The position numbers and the translations under genes were made by a program. This document shows positions 34,871 to 42,001 of a stretch of DNA of 42,001 bases, piece after piece. The DNA comes from CAZAMP01 sp964486455 (GTDB lineage Bacteria; Eisenbacteria; RBG-16-71-46; CAZAMP01), in assembly GCA_964486455.1 (NCBI GenBank), contig CAZAMP010000037.1, positions 1 to 42,001 of the forward strand, written 5' to 3'. The first letter of the stretch is position 1. The number at the start of each line of letters is the position of its first letter. Under the pieces are notes generated by a model. The model was not told the DNA's origin and searched no databases. It was given only the letters and a program-made list of their open reading frames with translations.

Positions 34871-36820
34871 ATGCGCACATCCTTGCATGTCGTAGCCGCA
34901 CTCTCATTTCTTCTTCAGGCCTCCTCGAGCACCGCACAGACTCGTGACTACCCTGAGGTTGAACGCTTCATGGTTGAAATGGCGGACGGCGTTCGTCTGG
35001 CGACCGATGTGCACTACCCGCAGGACAACCAGGATCCTTGGCCCGTTTTGCTCTACCGCACGCCCTATGGAATCACCACGGACAACATCGGTTGGGTCGC
35101 CGAGTACGGATACGTAGGGATCAGTCAGGACTGCCGCGGGCGCTTCGACTCCGATGGACTTGATCGCATGTTCCTCGACGACGGCTGGGGCCCGGACCAC
35201 ATGGATGGTCGCGAAACGGTCGAGTGGCTGCTCGCGCAACCCTGGAGCAACGGCGAGCTGGGGACTCTCGGCGGCTCGGCGCGCGGCATCACCCAGAACA
35301 TGCTGGCCGGTGCGATTCCCCCGGGTCTCGATTGCGAACACGTGACGATGGCGCCGGCTAGCTTGTACCACCATACCGCATTCCCGGGTGGGGCCATGCG
35401 CCTGCGTGACGTCTCGGGCTGGCTCAACGGTCAGGGCAGCGCATACATGCTCGATTCGTTGGTAGCCCACCCCAACTACGACGAGTACTGGACATACCTT
35501 GACACGAACTCACGCGACCCGCTCATCACCGTGCCCACTTATCAAGTGGGCGGCTGGTACGACCTGTTTGCCGATGGACAAGTCGCCAAGTTCCTGGGTC
35601 TGCAGTTCAACGGCGGACCCGGCGCGCTGGGTAACCAGAAGCTGATCATGGGAGCCTGGACGCACGGTTCGGGCACGGGTGAGCTCGAATACCCTGAAAA
35701 CGCCGGACAAGGACACGCGGAAGCATTGATCGGCTATCTGGGAGAATGGCTCGACCACTGGATGCACGGCATTCCGAACGACATCATGGACCGGCCCGCG
35801 ATTGCCTACTATGTAATGGGAGACGTCGATGACCCGGAGGCACCCGGCAACGAGTGGCGCACGAGCGAAACGTGGCCACCCTTGGATCTGGTCGAGGAGA
35901 CGTGGTACCTGCACGAAGGGGGGATCCTGGATCGCAACCCTCCGGCGCCAGGGGAAGCTCCCGCCGGCTATAGCTTTGATCCTTCCGATCCGGTGCCGAC
36001 GCACGGTGGGGCGAATCTGATCGGGCTGAAGGGACCCTACGATCAACGCTCCTTGGAAGATCGCCCCGACGTCGTTCTCTACACCAGCGACATTCTCACG
36101 ACGCCCGTCACGATTTGCGGACCGGTACGCTTGATTCTCTACGCGGCTTCAGATCGCGTAGACACCGACTTCACGACCAAGCTAACCGATGTCTACCCGG
36201 ACGGTCGATCAATGCTTGTCTGCGACGGAATCATCCGCGCGCGTCACCGTCTCTCGATGGAGACCGAGGACTTCCTCGTTCCTCATGAGGTCTACGAATT
36301 CGAGATCCTGGTCGGTAACACGGCACTTAGCTTCAACGTGGGCCACCGCATTCGACTCGCGGTCTCCAGCTCGAACTTCGATCGCTTCGACGTCAATCCC
36401 AACACCGGCGAGCCGTTCGATCTTCAATATGATGAGATGCTGGTGGCCTTCAACACGCTCCGCCAGGATGCAGAGTACCCCTCGCGGCTCATCCTGCCCG
36501 TGGTCGACGGAGTAGTTGCGGTACAGCAGGCGCCGCCGCCGGACGAACTCCTCCTCGTACGCGCGTTCTCCATACCCGGCTCACCCCGGGCAACCGTGCG
36601 GTTCAGTGTCGCATCGAGGCAACACGTGTGGGTTGACATATTCGACCTGGGGGGGCGGCGCTTGAGTCGCCTGTCGGAGGGCATCTACCTTCCGGGCGAC
36701 CACACCCTGAGCTGGAACGTCCAGGATGACGGCGGACGCCCGGTGGCATCCGGGGTCTACCTGGTGCGCGTCTTGTCCGACGATGAAAAGGCGACGGCAA
36801 AACTGCTGATCCTGCGGTGA
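34871..36820 (+). CDS. Secreted CocE/NonD-family serine hydrolase with FlgD-like C-terminal domain
   Basis: The product is 649 residues. A signal peptide covers about 1-23. The alpha/beta-hydrolase domain (about 28-340) is of the X-Pro dipeptidyl-peptidase/CocE (S15) type: nucleophile S136 in GGSARG, acid D231 in GGWYDLF, base H265 in AWTHG, and oxyanion-side TPYG near 64-67 with DCRGRFDSDG. A C-terminal jelly-roll (about 350-555) has HRIRLAVSSSNFDRFDVNPNTG, as in CocE, and a FlgD-like domain finishes the chain (about 560-649, FDLGGRRLSRL, ASGVYLVRV). Family members cleave esters, cephalosporin esters or X-Pro peptides outside the cell. The specificity is open. The ATG 34871 with GAGGTG 8 bases upstream is chosen over an upstream GTG. 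Confidence 0.85.
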   Translation: MRTSLHVVAALSFLLQASSSTAQTRDYPEVERFMVEMADGVRLATDVHYPQDNQDPWPVLLYRTPYGITTDNIGWVAEYGYVGISQDCRGRFDSDGLDRMFLDDGWGPDHMDGRETVEWLLAQPWSNGELGTLGGSARGITQNMLAGAIPPGLDCEHVTMAPASLYHHTAFPGGAMRLRDVSGWLNGQGSAYMLDSLVAHPNYDEYWTYLDTNSRDPLITVPTYQVGGWYDLFADGQVAKFLGLQFNGGPGALGNQKLIMGAWTHGSGTGELEYPENAGQGHAEALIGYLGEWLDHWMHGIPNDIMDRPAIAYYVMGDVDDPEAPGNEWRTSETWPPLDLVEETWYLHEGGILDRNPPAPGEAPAGYSFDPSDPVPTHGGANLIGLKGPYDQRSLEDRPDVVLYTSDILTTPVTICGPVRLILYAASDRVDTDFTTKLTDVYPDGRSMLVCDGIIRARHRLSMETEDFLVPHEVYEFEILVGNTALSFNVGHRIRLAVSSSNFDRFDVNPNTGEPFDLQYDEMLVAFNTLRQDAEYPSRLILPVVDGVVAVQQAPPPDELLLVRAFSIPGSPRATVRFSVASRQHVWVDIFDLGGRRLSRLSEGIYLPGDHTLSWNVQDDGGRPVASGVYLVRVLSDDEKATAKLLILR

Positions 36821-36827
36821 GGGCAAA

Positions 36828-37382
36828 GTGAGGGGGAACGTAAATGAACCACTCGACTATCTGATGCATGAGATTCCGGAGGCACCGCCGGCCGACTGCT
36901 TCGAGTTTCCCTTCATGATGTCCTCCCTCGTAGACATGTCGAACATGCTGTTGGAGATGATAGATGAGCAGTACATGGAGTGTTTGGCGGTGGTTGATTC
37001 GATGCGAAGCTTCGTCTCATCGGCGCGACCGAGTACACGGCATTACTTCGCGCCGATATGGGCTGCGCTGGGGTTCTGCAGCCTGCGACTCGAGGCCTAT
37101 GACGTGGCCAGGTCGGATCTGAACCAAGGGCTCGCCTCGCTGGATAGTCTTGAGCGGGATGTCGAGCAGTTCCTTCTTCTCTACGAGGTTGTAGGCGGTG
37201 ACGATCAGGGCGATTCCACGGGAAATGGTCTGAAGTCCGACGTAGAGCTGAGCTCGAGCCAATCGTCAGGTCCTCCGAAGAACAGAGATGACCTCAAACG
37301 GCCTACTCGTACCCTCCTAATCAACAAGAAGGGAAGGCGATCGAAAAGCAAGGCTCTGTATTTGTCGACTAAACCTTCCTGA
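36828..37382 (+). CDS. Hypothetical protein, possibly TPR-like
   Basis: A 184-residue frame starts with GTG 8 bases after the hydrolase stop, with GAGGG 5 bases before it. No signal peptide or membrane segment is seen. The middle (about 60-122) is predicted helical, with a TPR-like rhythm (WAALGFCSLRLEAYDVARSDLNQG context). The last 60 residues are polar and become strongly basic (KKGRRSKSK), unlike a folded domain. I do not recognise a family. The close spacing and ribosome-binding site favour a real co-transcribed gene, but low complexity at the end and a non-ATG start leave doubt. Confidence 0.45.
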   Translation: MRGNVNEPLDYLMHEIPEAPPADCFEFPFMMSSLVDMSNMLLEMIDEQYMECLAVVDSMRSFVSSARPSTRHYFAPIWAALGFCSLRLEAYDVARSDLNQGLASLDSLERDVEQFLLLYEVVGGDDQGDSTGNGLKSDVELSSSQSSGPPKNRDDLKRPTRTLLINKKGRRSKSKALYLSTKPS

Positions 37383-37484
37383 ACTAGATTGATCGTGATC
37401 TGCCTCCATCGATGATCGGGAGAGACCGTTGGCGGTCCGTGCTACGATTCGATGGTCGCTTGGGAAAGAGGGAGGTGCGTTGCC

Positions 37485-39128
37485 ATGATCCGTCACATCA
37501 AGCTCTCGTTCATGTTCATGTCTTTGTTCTTGATCGCGTCAATCCCGGCCTTTGCCGAAACGGTCCAGGAAGAGTGGGTGAAGTTTCGGCCCGGTCATTT
37601 CTACGCCGGCTTTGACGCTCTCGACCTGGATGCCGACGGAAACGTCTACGTCGTCGGGTACGACGATCTGGACTACGTGACCATCAAGTACAGTCCCGAT
37701 GGAGATCTCATCTGGGAGGAGAGGTTCGCACACGGCGTCGACACCTGGGACCGAGCGAGCGCGATCGAGGTTGATCAAGCCGGAGCTGTGGTCGTATCGG
37801 GTCACAGCTATGATTTCGACAGGCAGTTCGGCAGCTACGTGACCGTGAAGTACGATACGAACGGCGAAGAGCTCTGGGTTGCCGTCTTCGACGATCTGGA
37901 TTCCGAAATCTCCGGACAGAGCGCTGACTATCTCACCCTGGATAGCCAAGGCAATGTCTACGTGACCGGCCTGGTACGAAACGGCGAGAGCTTCGATTAT
38001 GTCACGGTCAAATACGATGCGGCAGGTCACCACCAGTGGACGTCGTTGTTTGGAGGCGAGCCATTGGGGGACGATGCACCCAGCGACATCGTGACCGATG
38101 AGGCCGGCAACGTGTACGTGACAGGGACGAGTGAGGGGCACGACGGTCTCTTCGACTACGCCACCGTCATGTACGACCCGGACGGCAACGAGCTCTGGCG
38201 CAACCGGTACGACAACAACCTGGAGCTGTGGTATCAGCGGTCCCGGTTGGACGCGTGTCCCGAGGGTGGAGTGGTGATTGTCGGCGGTGACCAGTGGGGA
38301 CCTCAGTACGATGATTGCGACTTCATCACCATCCGCTACCTACCGGACGGAGGGATTGCCTGGTCCAACACGTACAGCTGGCCCCAGGCGGAGTGGTACG
38401 AATACGACTACGCGAATGCGGTTGTCGTGGACGCTGAGGGCAACGCGATCGTGACCGGACCGAGCATGGACATCGATACGTACTACGATTTCGCCACGGT
38501 CAAGTACAGTCCCGCCGGCAAGGTTCTATGGACGGCGAGATACTCCGGCGTCGCCGGATACGATTGGCCCACCGCGATCGCTCTGGATGACCTGGGCGAT
38601 GTATACGTGACCGGGATGATGGAGCTTTGGTTCTCTACCGTGAAGTACGGAGCCGACGGAGACGCGCGTTGGTCAATCGTGTGGGAGGGCCCGTCGGTAA
38701 GATACGATGCGTCGGTTCACGGCATCCGGGTCGACAGCTCGCGTAACGTCTATATCCACGGACAGAACAACTACACCGGGTTGACCACCATCAAGTACAC
38801 ACAGGACCCCACCACGGAGATCCCTTTCATTGCGAGCGCGCGTCCTACAGCGGATGGGCCATGGCTGCGGAACCATCCGAATCCCCTCAACCCCGCCACA
38901 ACCATCGAGTTCGATCTGTCCCGGCAAGAGGCGATCTCACTGCGGATATTCGACGTGCAAGGCAGACTCGTGACGTCACTTGCCGACGGGCTTCACACAG
39001 CGGGCAATCACGACGTGATTTGGAGAGGTGTGGATGGTCGAGGGCGACGGGTGGCGCCTGGCGTGTATTTCGTCCGCCTCGAGGCGGGAGAGATCACGGA
39101 CACGGAACGGCTAGTCGTCTCGGATTAG
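37485..39128 (+). CDS. Secreted SBBP-repeat beta-propeller protein with FlgD-like C-terminal domain
   Basis: The product is 547 residues. A signal peptide (about 1-24) is followed by eight copies of a 50-60 residue repeat (about 35-445), each with a core of the form D-x-x-G-N-V-Y-V-T-G then D-Y-x-T-V-K-Y-x-x-x-G-x-x-x-W, the SBBP (seven/eight-bladed propeller) repeat. The C-terminal 85 residues are a FlgD-like fold (HPNPLNPATTIEFDLS, FDVQGRLVTSL, APGVYFVRL). SBBP proteins are surface or exported scaffolds without a known enzymatic role. The ATG at 37485 with GGAGGT about 9 bases upstream is preferred to an in-frame upstream ATG that would bury the signal peptide. It ends 11 bases from the convergent MFS gene. 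Confidence 0.85.
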   Translation: MIRHIKLSFMFMSLFLIASIPAFAETVQEEWVKFRPGHFYAGFDALDLDADGNVYVVGYDDLDYVTIKYSPDGDLIWEERFAHGVDTWDRASAIEVDQAGAVVVSGHSYDFDRQFGSYVTVKYDTNGEELWVAVFDDLDSEISGQSADYLTLDSQGNVYVTGLVRNGESFDYVTVKYDAAGHHQWTSLFGGEPLGDDAPSDIVTDEAGNVYVTGTSEGHDGLFDYATVMYDPDGNELWRNRYDNNLELWYQRSRLDACPEGGVVIVGGDQWGPQYDDCDFITIRYLPDGGIAWSNTYSWPQAEWYEYDYANAVVVDAEGNAIVTGPSMDIDTYYDFATVKYSPAGKVLWTARYSGVAGYDWPTAIALDDLGDVYVTGMMELWFSTVKYGADGDARWSIVWEGPSVRYDASVHGIRVDSSRNVYIHGQNNYTGLTTIKYTQDPTTEIPFIASARPTADGPWLRNHPNPLNPATTIEFDLSRQEAISLRIFDVQGRLVTSLADGLHTAGNHDVIWRGVDGRGRRVAPGVYFVRLEAGEITDTERLVVSD

Positions 39129-39139
39129 AATTCGCGTGC

Positions 39140-40384
39140 CTAGCCGGACAAGAGATCACGCATGGCTCTTCTGCTCGCCGTCCAGAGTGTTACGGCCACG
39201 ATGACACACCCGCTGACGAGGAAGATAGCAGGGATCGAAAGGCCGCTCGTCTCGGCTACGATACCGAAAAACCCCATGCCGAGCGGTACGACGCCCCAGC
39301 GGATTGTCGTGATCACGCCGAAGGTGCGACCGCGCACATCCGCCGGTATGTTCGACTGAAGTACGGATGTGATGTATACGCCGTAGAACCCGGTCGTGAG
39401 GCCCGCACCAAAGAGAAACGCCGCCGCAACGAACGCCTCGGTCGTCACGGAGAGGGCACTCCGAAACACACCCACGAGAACGAGGCATATCATCATGACG
39501 ACAAAGCGCGCGTGCCCGGTGAAGCCGGCAATTCCGCCAAGAACCGACCCAACGAAAAGCCCCAACGCGAAGCCGGCGAGCAGGAAGCCATACCAGTCTG
39601 CTCCGACTCCAAGAATGTCTGTCACGTAGAACGGGAGCAGCACGAAGAAGCTGGCCTGGAAGAAGTTGTAGATGCCCGCGAGCAGCATGAACGCGCGGAG
39701 CCCCGGATGCGAGAAGACAAAGCGAAAGCCACCGGCGGTCTCGCGGCTGAACTCACGGAAGCCCTGTCTCAGCGAGCCCGCAGGGGGGCGCTCCTTGCGC
39801 GGGACTCGGATGAACATCTCGCTGATTCCGGAGATGACGAACGTAATGCCGTCGACGAGAAAGAGAACCGGAGCGCCCAAGATTCTGAACATGACCCCAC
39901 CCGCACCCTGCCCGATGAACATGATGATTTGCTGCGAGCTCGTGATGAAGGCGTTGGCGCCGGGCAGCTTGTCTGGCGATACGACGTCCGGAAGGAGGGC
40001 CGAGGCTGTGGGGTGGAAGCAGGCCTGACAGATCTCGCGGACGATGTTCACAGCGAACAGCGCGGCGATGAGAAGGGGGATCCTCCCGGGAAACGCGAAG
40101 AACAGACCCGCCAGGGTCAGAATAGCCACCCCGCTGACAAGATCCAAGACGACCAGGAGTCTCTGGCGGGGATAGCGATCCGCGAGCGTCCCGCCGATGG
40201 GGCTCAGGAAGGTTGCGAGCCCCCCGATCATCGTCATTGTGCCGACGAGGGCGGGACGTCCGGTTGCCTCCGCGATCCAGAACATGAACGCGATCAGGTA
40301 GGCTTGCGTACCGAAGAGACTGACGACCTGACCTTGCCACAGGAGAATGAAATTTCGATTGAGCAGTTTTCCGGAATTGGCCAT
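39140..40384 (-). CDS. MFS transporter, EntS/MFS_3-like exporter
   Basis: The product is 414 residues from ATG 40384, or 435 if translation starts at an upstream GTG. It has about 11-12 predicted transmembrane helices. The N-terminus NRNFILLWQGQVVSLFG, then PIGGTLADRYPRQRLLVV (the MFS loop 2-3 GxLaDRxxRr motif) and ALLPDVVSPDKLPGANAF, is characteristic of the MFS_3/enterobactin-exporter-like group, whose members export siderophores or drugs. The substrate cannot be told from the sequence. It diverges from the sigma-factor operon and converges with the SBBP gene. A long frame on the opposite strand across it is antisense artefact. Confidence 0.85.
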   Translation of the reverse strand: MANSGKLLNRNFILLWQGQVVSLFGTQAYLIAFMFWIAEATGRPALVGTMTMIGGLATFLSPIGGTLADRYPRQRLLVVLDLVSGVAILTLAGLFFAFPGRIPLLIAALFAVNIVREICQACFHPTASALLPDVVSPDKLPGANAFITSSQQIIMFIGQGAGGVMFRILGAPVLFLVDGITFVISGISEMFIRVPRKERPPAGSLRQGFREFSRETAGGFRFVFSHPGLRAFMLLAGIYNFFQASFFVLLPFYVTDILGVGADWYGFLLAGFALGLFVGSVLGGIAGFTGHARFVVMMICLVLVGVFRSALSVTTEAFVAAAFLFGAGLTTGFYGVYITSVLQSNIPADVRGRTFGVITTIRWGVVPLGMGFFGIVAETSGLSIPAIFLVSGCVIVAVTLWTASRRAMRDLLSG

Positions 40385-40695
40385 CGACACCCGCCCGTCG
40401 ACGTTCCTCACCGCTGTTGGCTTGGTCGTGTCGGCATCCGAAGCCACCGTTGCAGCGTAACCATTGGTGTCGACTGTCTATCTACATAGCTTCCGGATGG
40501 AGGCTACACGCGTCGCCTGCTTCGAGCAACGCTGCCACAGGTAACCCACCCCAGAGCGGTGGATGAGTTCGCCGGCCACAGTGTGGTATCCTTTTGAAAC
40601 GGCAGACGTTACGTAACACATGGTTCGGGAGTCCCGGCACGGTTGCCCGTGAGATGTGAGGTCGTTGTGATTTCGGGTCTGATCGAGCGTCTCAG
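40385..40695. promoter_or_regulatory. Divergent region between the MFS transporter and the sigma-factor operon
   Basis: About 310 bases with no gene. On the plus strand it holds the extended -10 TGGTATCCT and the palindrome GTTACGTAAC described in the next entry. The MFS promoter on the minus strand could not be identified, and no RNA gene is visible. Confidence 0.4.
40584..40617 (+). promoter_or_regulatory. Extended -10 promoter and palindromic operator candidate of the sigma/anti-sigma operon
   Basis: TGGTATCCT (40584-40592, again preceded by TG) is an extended -10 element. Sixteen bases later comes GTTACGTAAC (40608-40617), a perfect 10-base palindrome just past the predicted transcription start. 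A dimeric repressor bound there would block initiation or escape. This fits a regulated stress operon, but no binding protein is known. Confidence 0.4.
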
Positions 40696-41283
40696 ATGAC
40701 GGCGAGACAGAGCGACACAGAGCGGTCGGACGAGGAGCTGCTGCGCGAGGCGATGACTGATCCTGGGAGTCAGGCCGCCCGCGCCGCGGCATCCGATCTC
40801 CTGTCGCGTTATCAGCGCAGGGTCTATATCTGGTGCTATCAGCACGTGCAGGATCATGAGCGGGCGAAGGAACTCGCCCAGGATGTGATGCTGAGTGCGT
40901 ACCGCAACCTGAAGTCGTTTCGTGGCCGTTCGGAATTCAACTCATGGCTCTACATCATTGCCCGAAACCGGTGCATCAGCGAGCACCGCCGTCCGGCGCC
41001 TATCGTGAGTGAGCATCGTGATCCGGACAGCCTGGGAAGTCACAGTCCGGATCCGGCCGAAGCTTACTTTGAGCGGCTCGATGAAGATACCGTTCTGGCG
41101 CTGATACGAAGACACTTGAGTTCTCAGGAGCAGCTCGTGATGTGGCTGCATTGCTTCGAGCGGATGCCGATCGACACGATCACCCGGCAGCTCGAGATCA
41201 CGCAGTCTACTGGTGCGAGAGGGGTGCTTCAGACCGCCCGTCGCAAACTGAAGGCGGCCCTGGCGCGAAGGCCAAGGGCATAG
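40696..41283 (+). CDS. ECF-type RNA polymerase sigma factor
   Basis: The 195-residue protein has sigma region 2 (about 38-100: DHERAKELAQDVMLSAYRNL, then FRGRSEFNSWLYIIARNRC, where the WLYIIARN box recognises the -10 region) and region 4 (about 130-190: helix-turn-helix with RMPIDTITRQLEITQST). There is no region 1.1 or 3, as in extracytoplasmic-function sigmas. It is followed after 11 bases by a membrane anti-sigma factor, the usual sequestering partner, so envelope stress is the likely trigger. The ribosome-binding site before the ATG is weak. Regulation may involve the palindrome at 40608-40617. Confidence 0.9.
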   Translation: MTARQSDTERSDEELLREAMTDPGSQAARAAASDLLSRYQRRVYIWCYQHVQDHERAKELAQDVMLSAYRNLKSFRGRSEFNSWLYIIARNRCISEHRRPAPIVSEHRDPDSLGSHSPDPAEAYFERLDEDTVLALIRRHLSSQEQLVMWLHCFERMPIDTITRQLEITQSTGARGVLQTARRKLKAALARRPRA

Positions 41284-41294
41284 CGAGGCCGATC

Positions 41295-41987
41295 ATGGGA
41301 CACGATTGCCTACCCATCGAAGAGCTGATGCAGGTCAGCGATCTCCCAGCCGACGATCCTCGCCGGGCGCACCTCGAGGTGTGTCCCCGGTGCCAGGCCC
41401 GACTCGTGGGCTACCGAACGTTCTTGCATGAAGAGCACGTTCCGGAGGGGGCGGATGTCGAGGATGGAGAAGCATACGTCTCGGCGGTGCTGCAGGAGGA
41501 GATCTATGGTCGGACGCGGGAGCGTGAAGGCGCTTCTCGTGGCCTGTACAAGCGCTTCCTGCGCGCTATCACTGGGCCGGTCCTGCGACCCGCATTGGCC
41601 GTAGCCGCCGTCCTGATTGCGGCCATCATTGTTCGCGGAGTTCTCACGGGGGACACAGATGGGGACGCTCCCATCAGCATGCGAGGCTCGGAAGATCGTT
41701 CTGAAGCGAGCCTAATGGCGAGTTCCGAGCTGCGTCCGGAAGGTACCCTTGCCTTTTCGTGGAGTGTCGTGGAAGAAGCTGACCGCCACGAGGTTCGAAT
41801 CTACGGGCCGGATTTGAGTGAACTCACCCGCTTCGACGTTGGAAGCGAGGGATCATTCCATCTCACCCGCGATGAGCTAGCATCGGAAGTTCGCGATGAG
41901 GATTCGCTCTACTGGCGAATAGTGGCGCTGCGCGGGCAAGCGGTCATCGTTCAGTCCGAGCTTGCCCCTCTGCAGATCACTCCATGA
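41295..41987 (+). CDS. Transmembrane zinc-finger anti-sigma factor
   Basis: The product is 230 residues from ATG 41295 (GAGG 7 bases upstream). The cytoplasmic N-terminus has the anti-sigma zinc motif H26-x3-C30-x2-C33 (HLEVCPRC), and a single membrane segment (about 96-117) is followed by a periplasmic domain. The outer part contains a stretch (FSWSVVEEADRHEVRIYG) like the fibronectin-type-III-like domain of many secreted proteins, so it may sense a surface component or be a structural stalk. The sigma factor just upstream (11 bases) is its presumed target. The longer frame from 41142 is an extension overlapping the sigma gene and lacks support. Confidence 0.85.
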   Translation: MGHDCLPIEELMQVSDLPADDPRRAHLEVCPRCQARLVGYRTFLHEEHVPEGADVEDGEAYVSAVLQEEIYGRTREREGASRGLYKRFLRAITGPVLRPALAVAAVLIAAIIVRGVLTGDTDGDAPISMRGSEDRSEASLMASSELRPEGTLAFSWSVVEEADRHEVRIYGPDLSELTRFDVGSEGSFHLTRDELASEVRDEDSLYWRIVALRGQAVIVQSELAPLQITP

Positions 41988-42001
41988 TGGGTGAGGCTAG
42001 C

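Noticed and set aside
38861..40489. A 542-codon plus-strand open frame, rich in charged residues
   Set aside because: It covers the MFS gene on the opposite strand. The MFS gene has clear membrane helices and motifs, and this frame has none.

Overview
The window is one strand-mixed stretch of about 60% GC bacterial DNA with a 100-base run of N (19358-19457), so it comes from a scaffolded draft genome or a metagenome bin. Six predicted secreted proteins end in a FlgD-like immunoglobulin fold with a G-x-Y-x-x-(R/Q)-(L/M/V) signature. Together with the beta-helix, VCBS and SBBP proteins this points to a candidate phylum of the FCB superphylum (Eisenbacteria, Krumholzibacteriota or Latescibacterota-like). 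That placement is inference. The organism probably makes selenocysteine: two UGA codons sit exactly where relatives have catalytic-type cysteines, while UGA ends other genes normally.

Layout. 1-9460: start of a THUMP-type RNA methyltransferase (cut by the left edge), an unusual membrane-anchored metallophosphoesterase, a secreted beta-helix protein, the ABC-F factor EttA, a small lipoprotein and a 1079-residue secreted sialidase/propeller protein. 9681-13393: a two-gene DMSO-reductase-type molybdoenzyme, with the iron-sulfur and membrane subunits fused and the catalytic subunit lacking a Tat signal. 13558-15099: a secreted arylsulfotransferase-like protein.

15717-27431 is the centrepiece. 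A plus-strand operon has the gene order of the class II benzoyl-CoA reductase complex BamBCDEFGHI: tungsten/molybdenum AOR-family subunit (B), ferredoxin-like subunit (C), HdrCB-like subunit (D, 3' end in the assembly gap), double HdrA-like flavoprotein (E, 5' end in the gap, one UGA/Sec), MvhD-like subunit (F, one UGA/Sec), NuoE (G), NuoF (H) and a short NuoG (I). A hairpin terminator follows, and then fdhD, the sulfurtransferase for Mo/W-bis-pyranopterin cofactor. B probably reduces a very low-potential substrate, C passes electrons to B, and D-F with G-I would supply them by flavin-based bifurcation between NAD(H), ferredoxin and possibly a quinone or disulfide. No aromatic-degradation genes lie in the window, so the substrate is open.

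27368-39128: more large secreted FlgD-domain proteins. One is interrupted by an in-frame UGA followed by a hairpin with a SECIS-like loop, making it a possible secreted selenoprotein. Others are a NosD-like beta-helix/VCBS/UnbV hybrid, a HEAT-like protein, a CocE-type serine hydrolase, a hypothetical protein and an SBBP propeller. 39140-41987: an MFS exporter, then an ECF-type sigma factor with a zinc-finger transmembrane anti-sigma factor. Several intergenic regions carry an extended -10 motif of the form TGnTAnnnT. No tRNA, rRNA, CRISPR array, insertion sequence or phage gene was seen.
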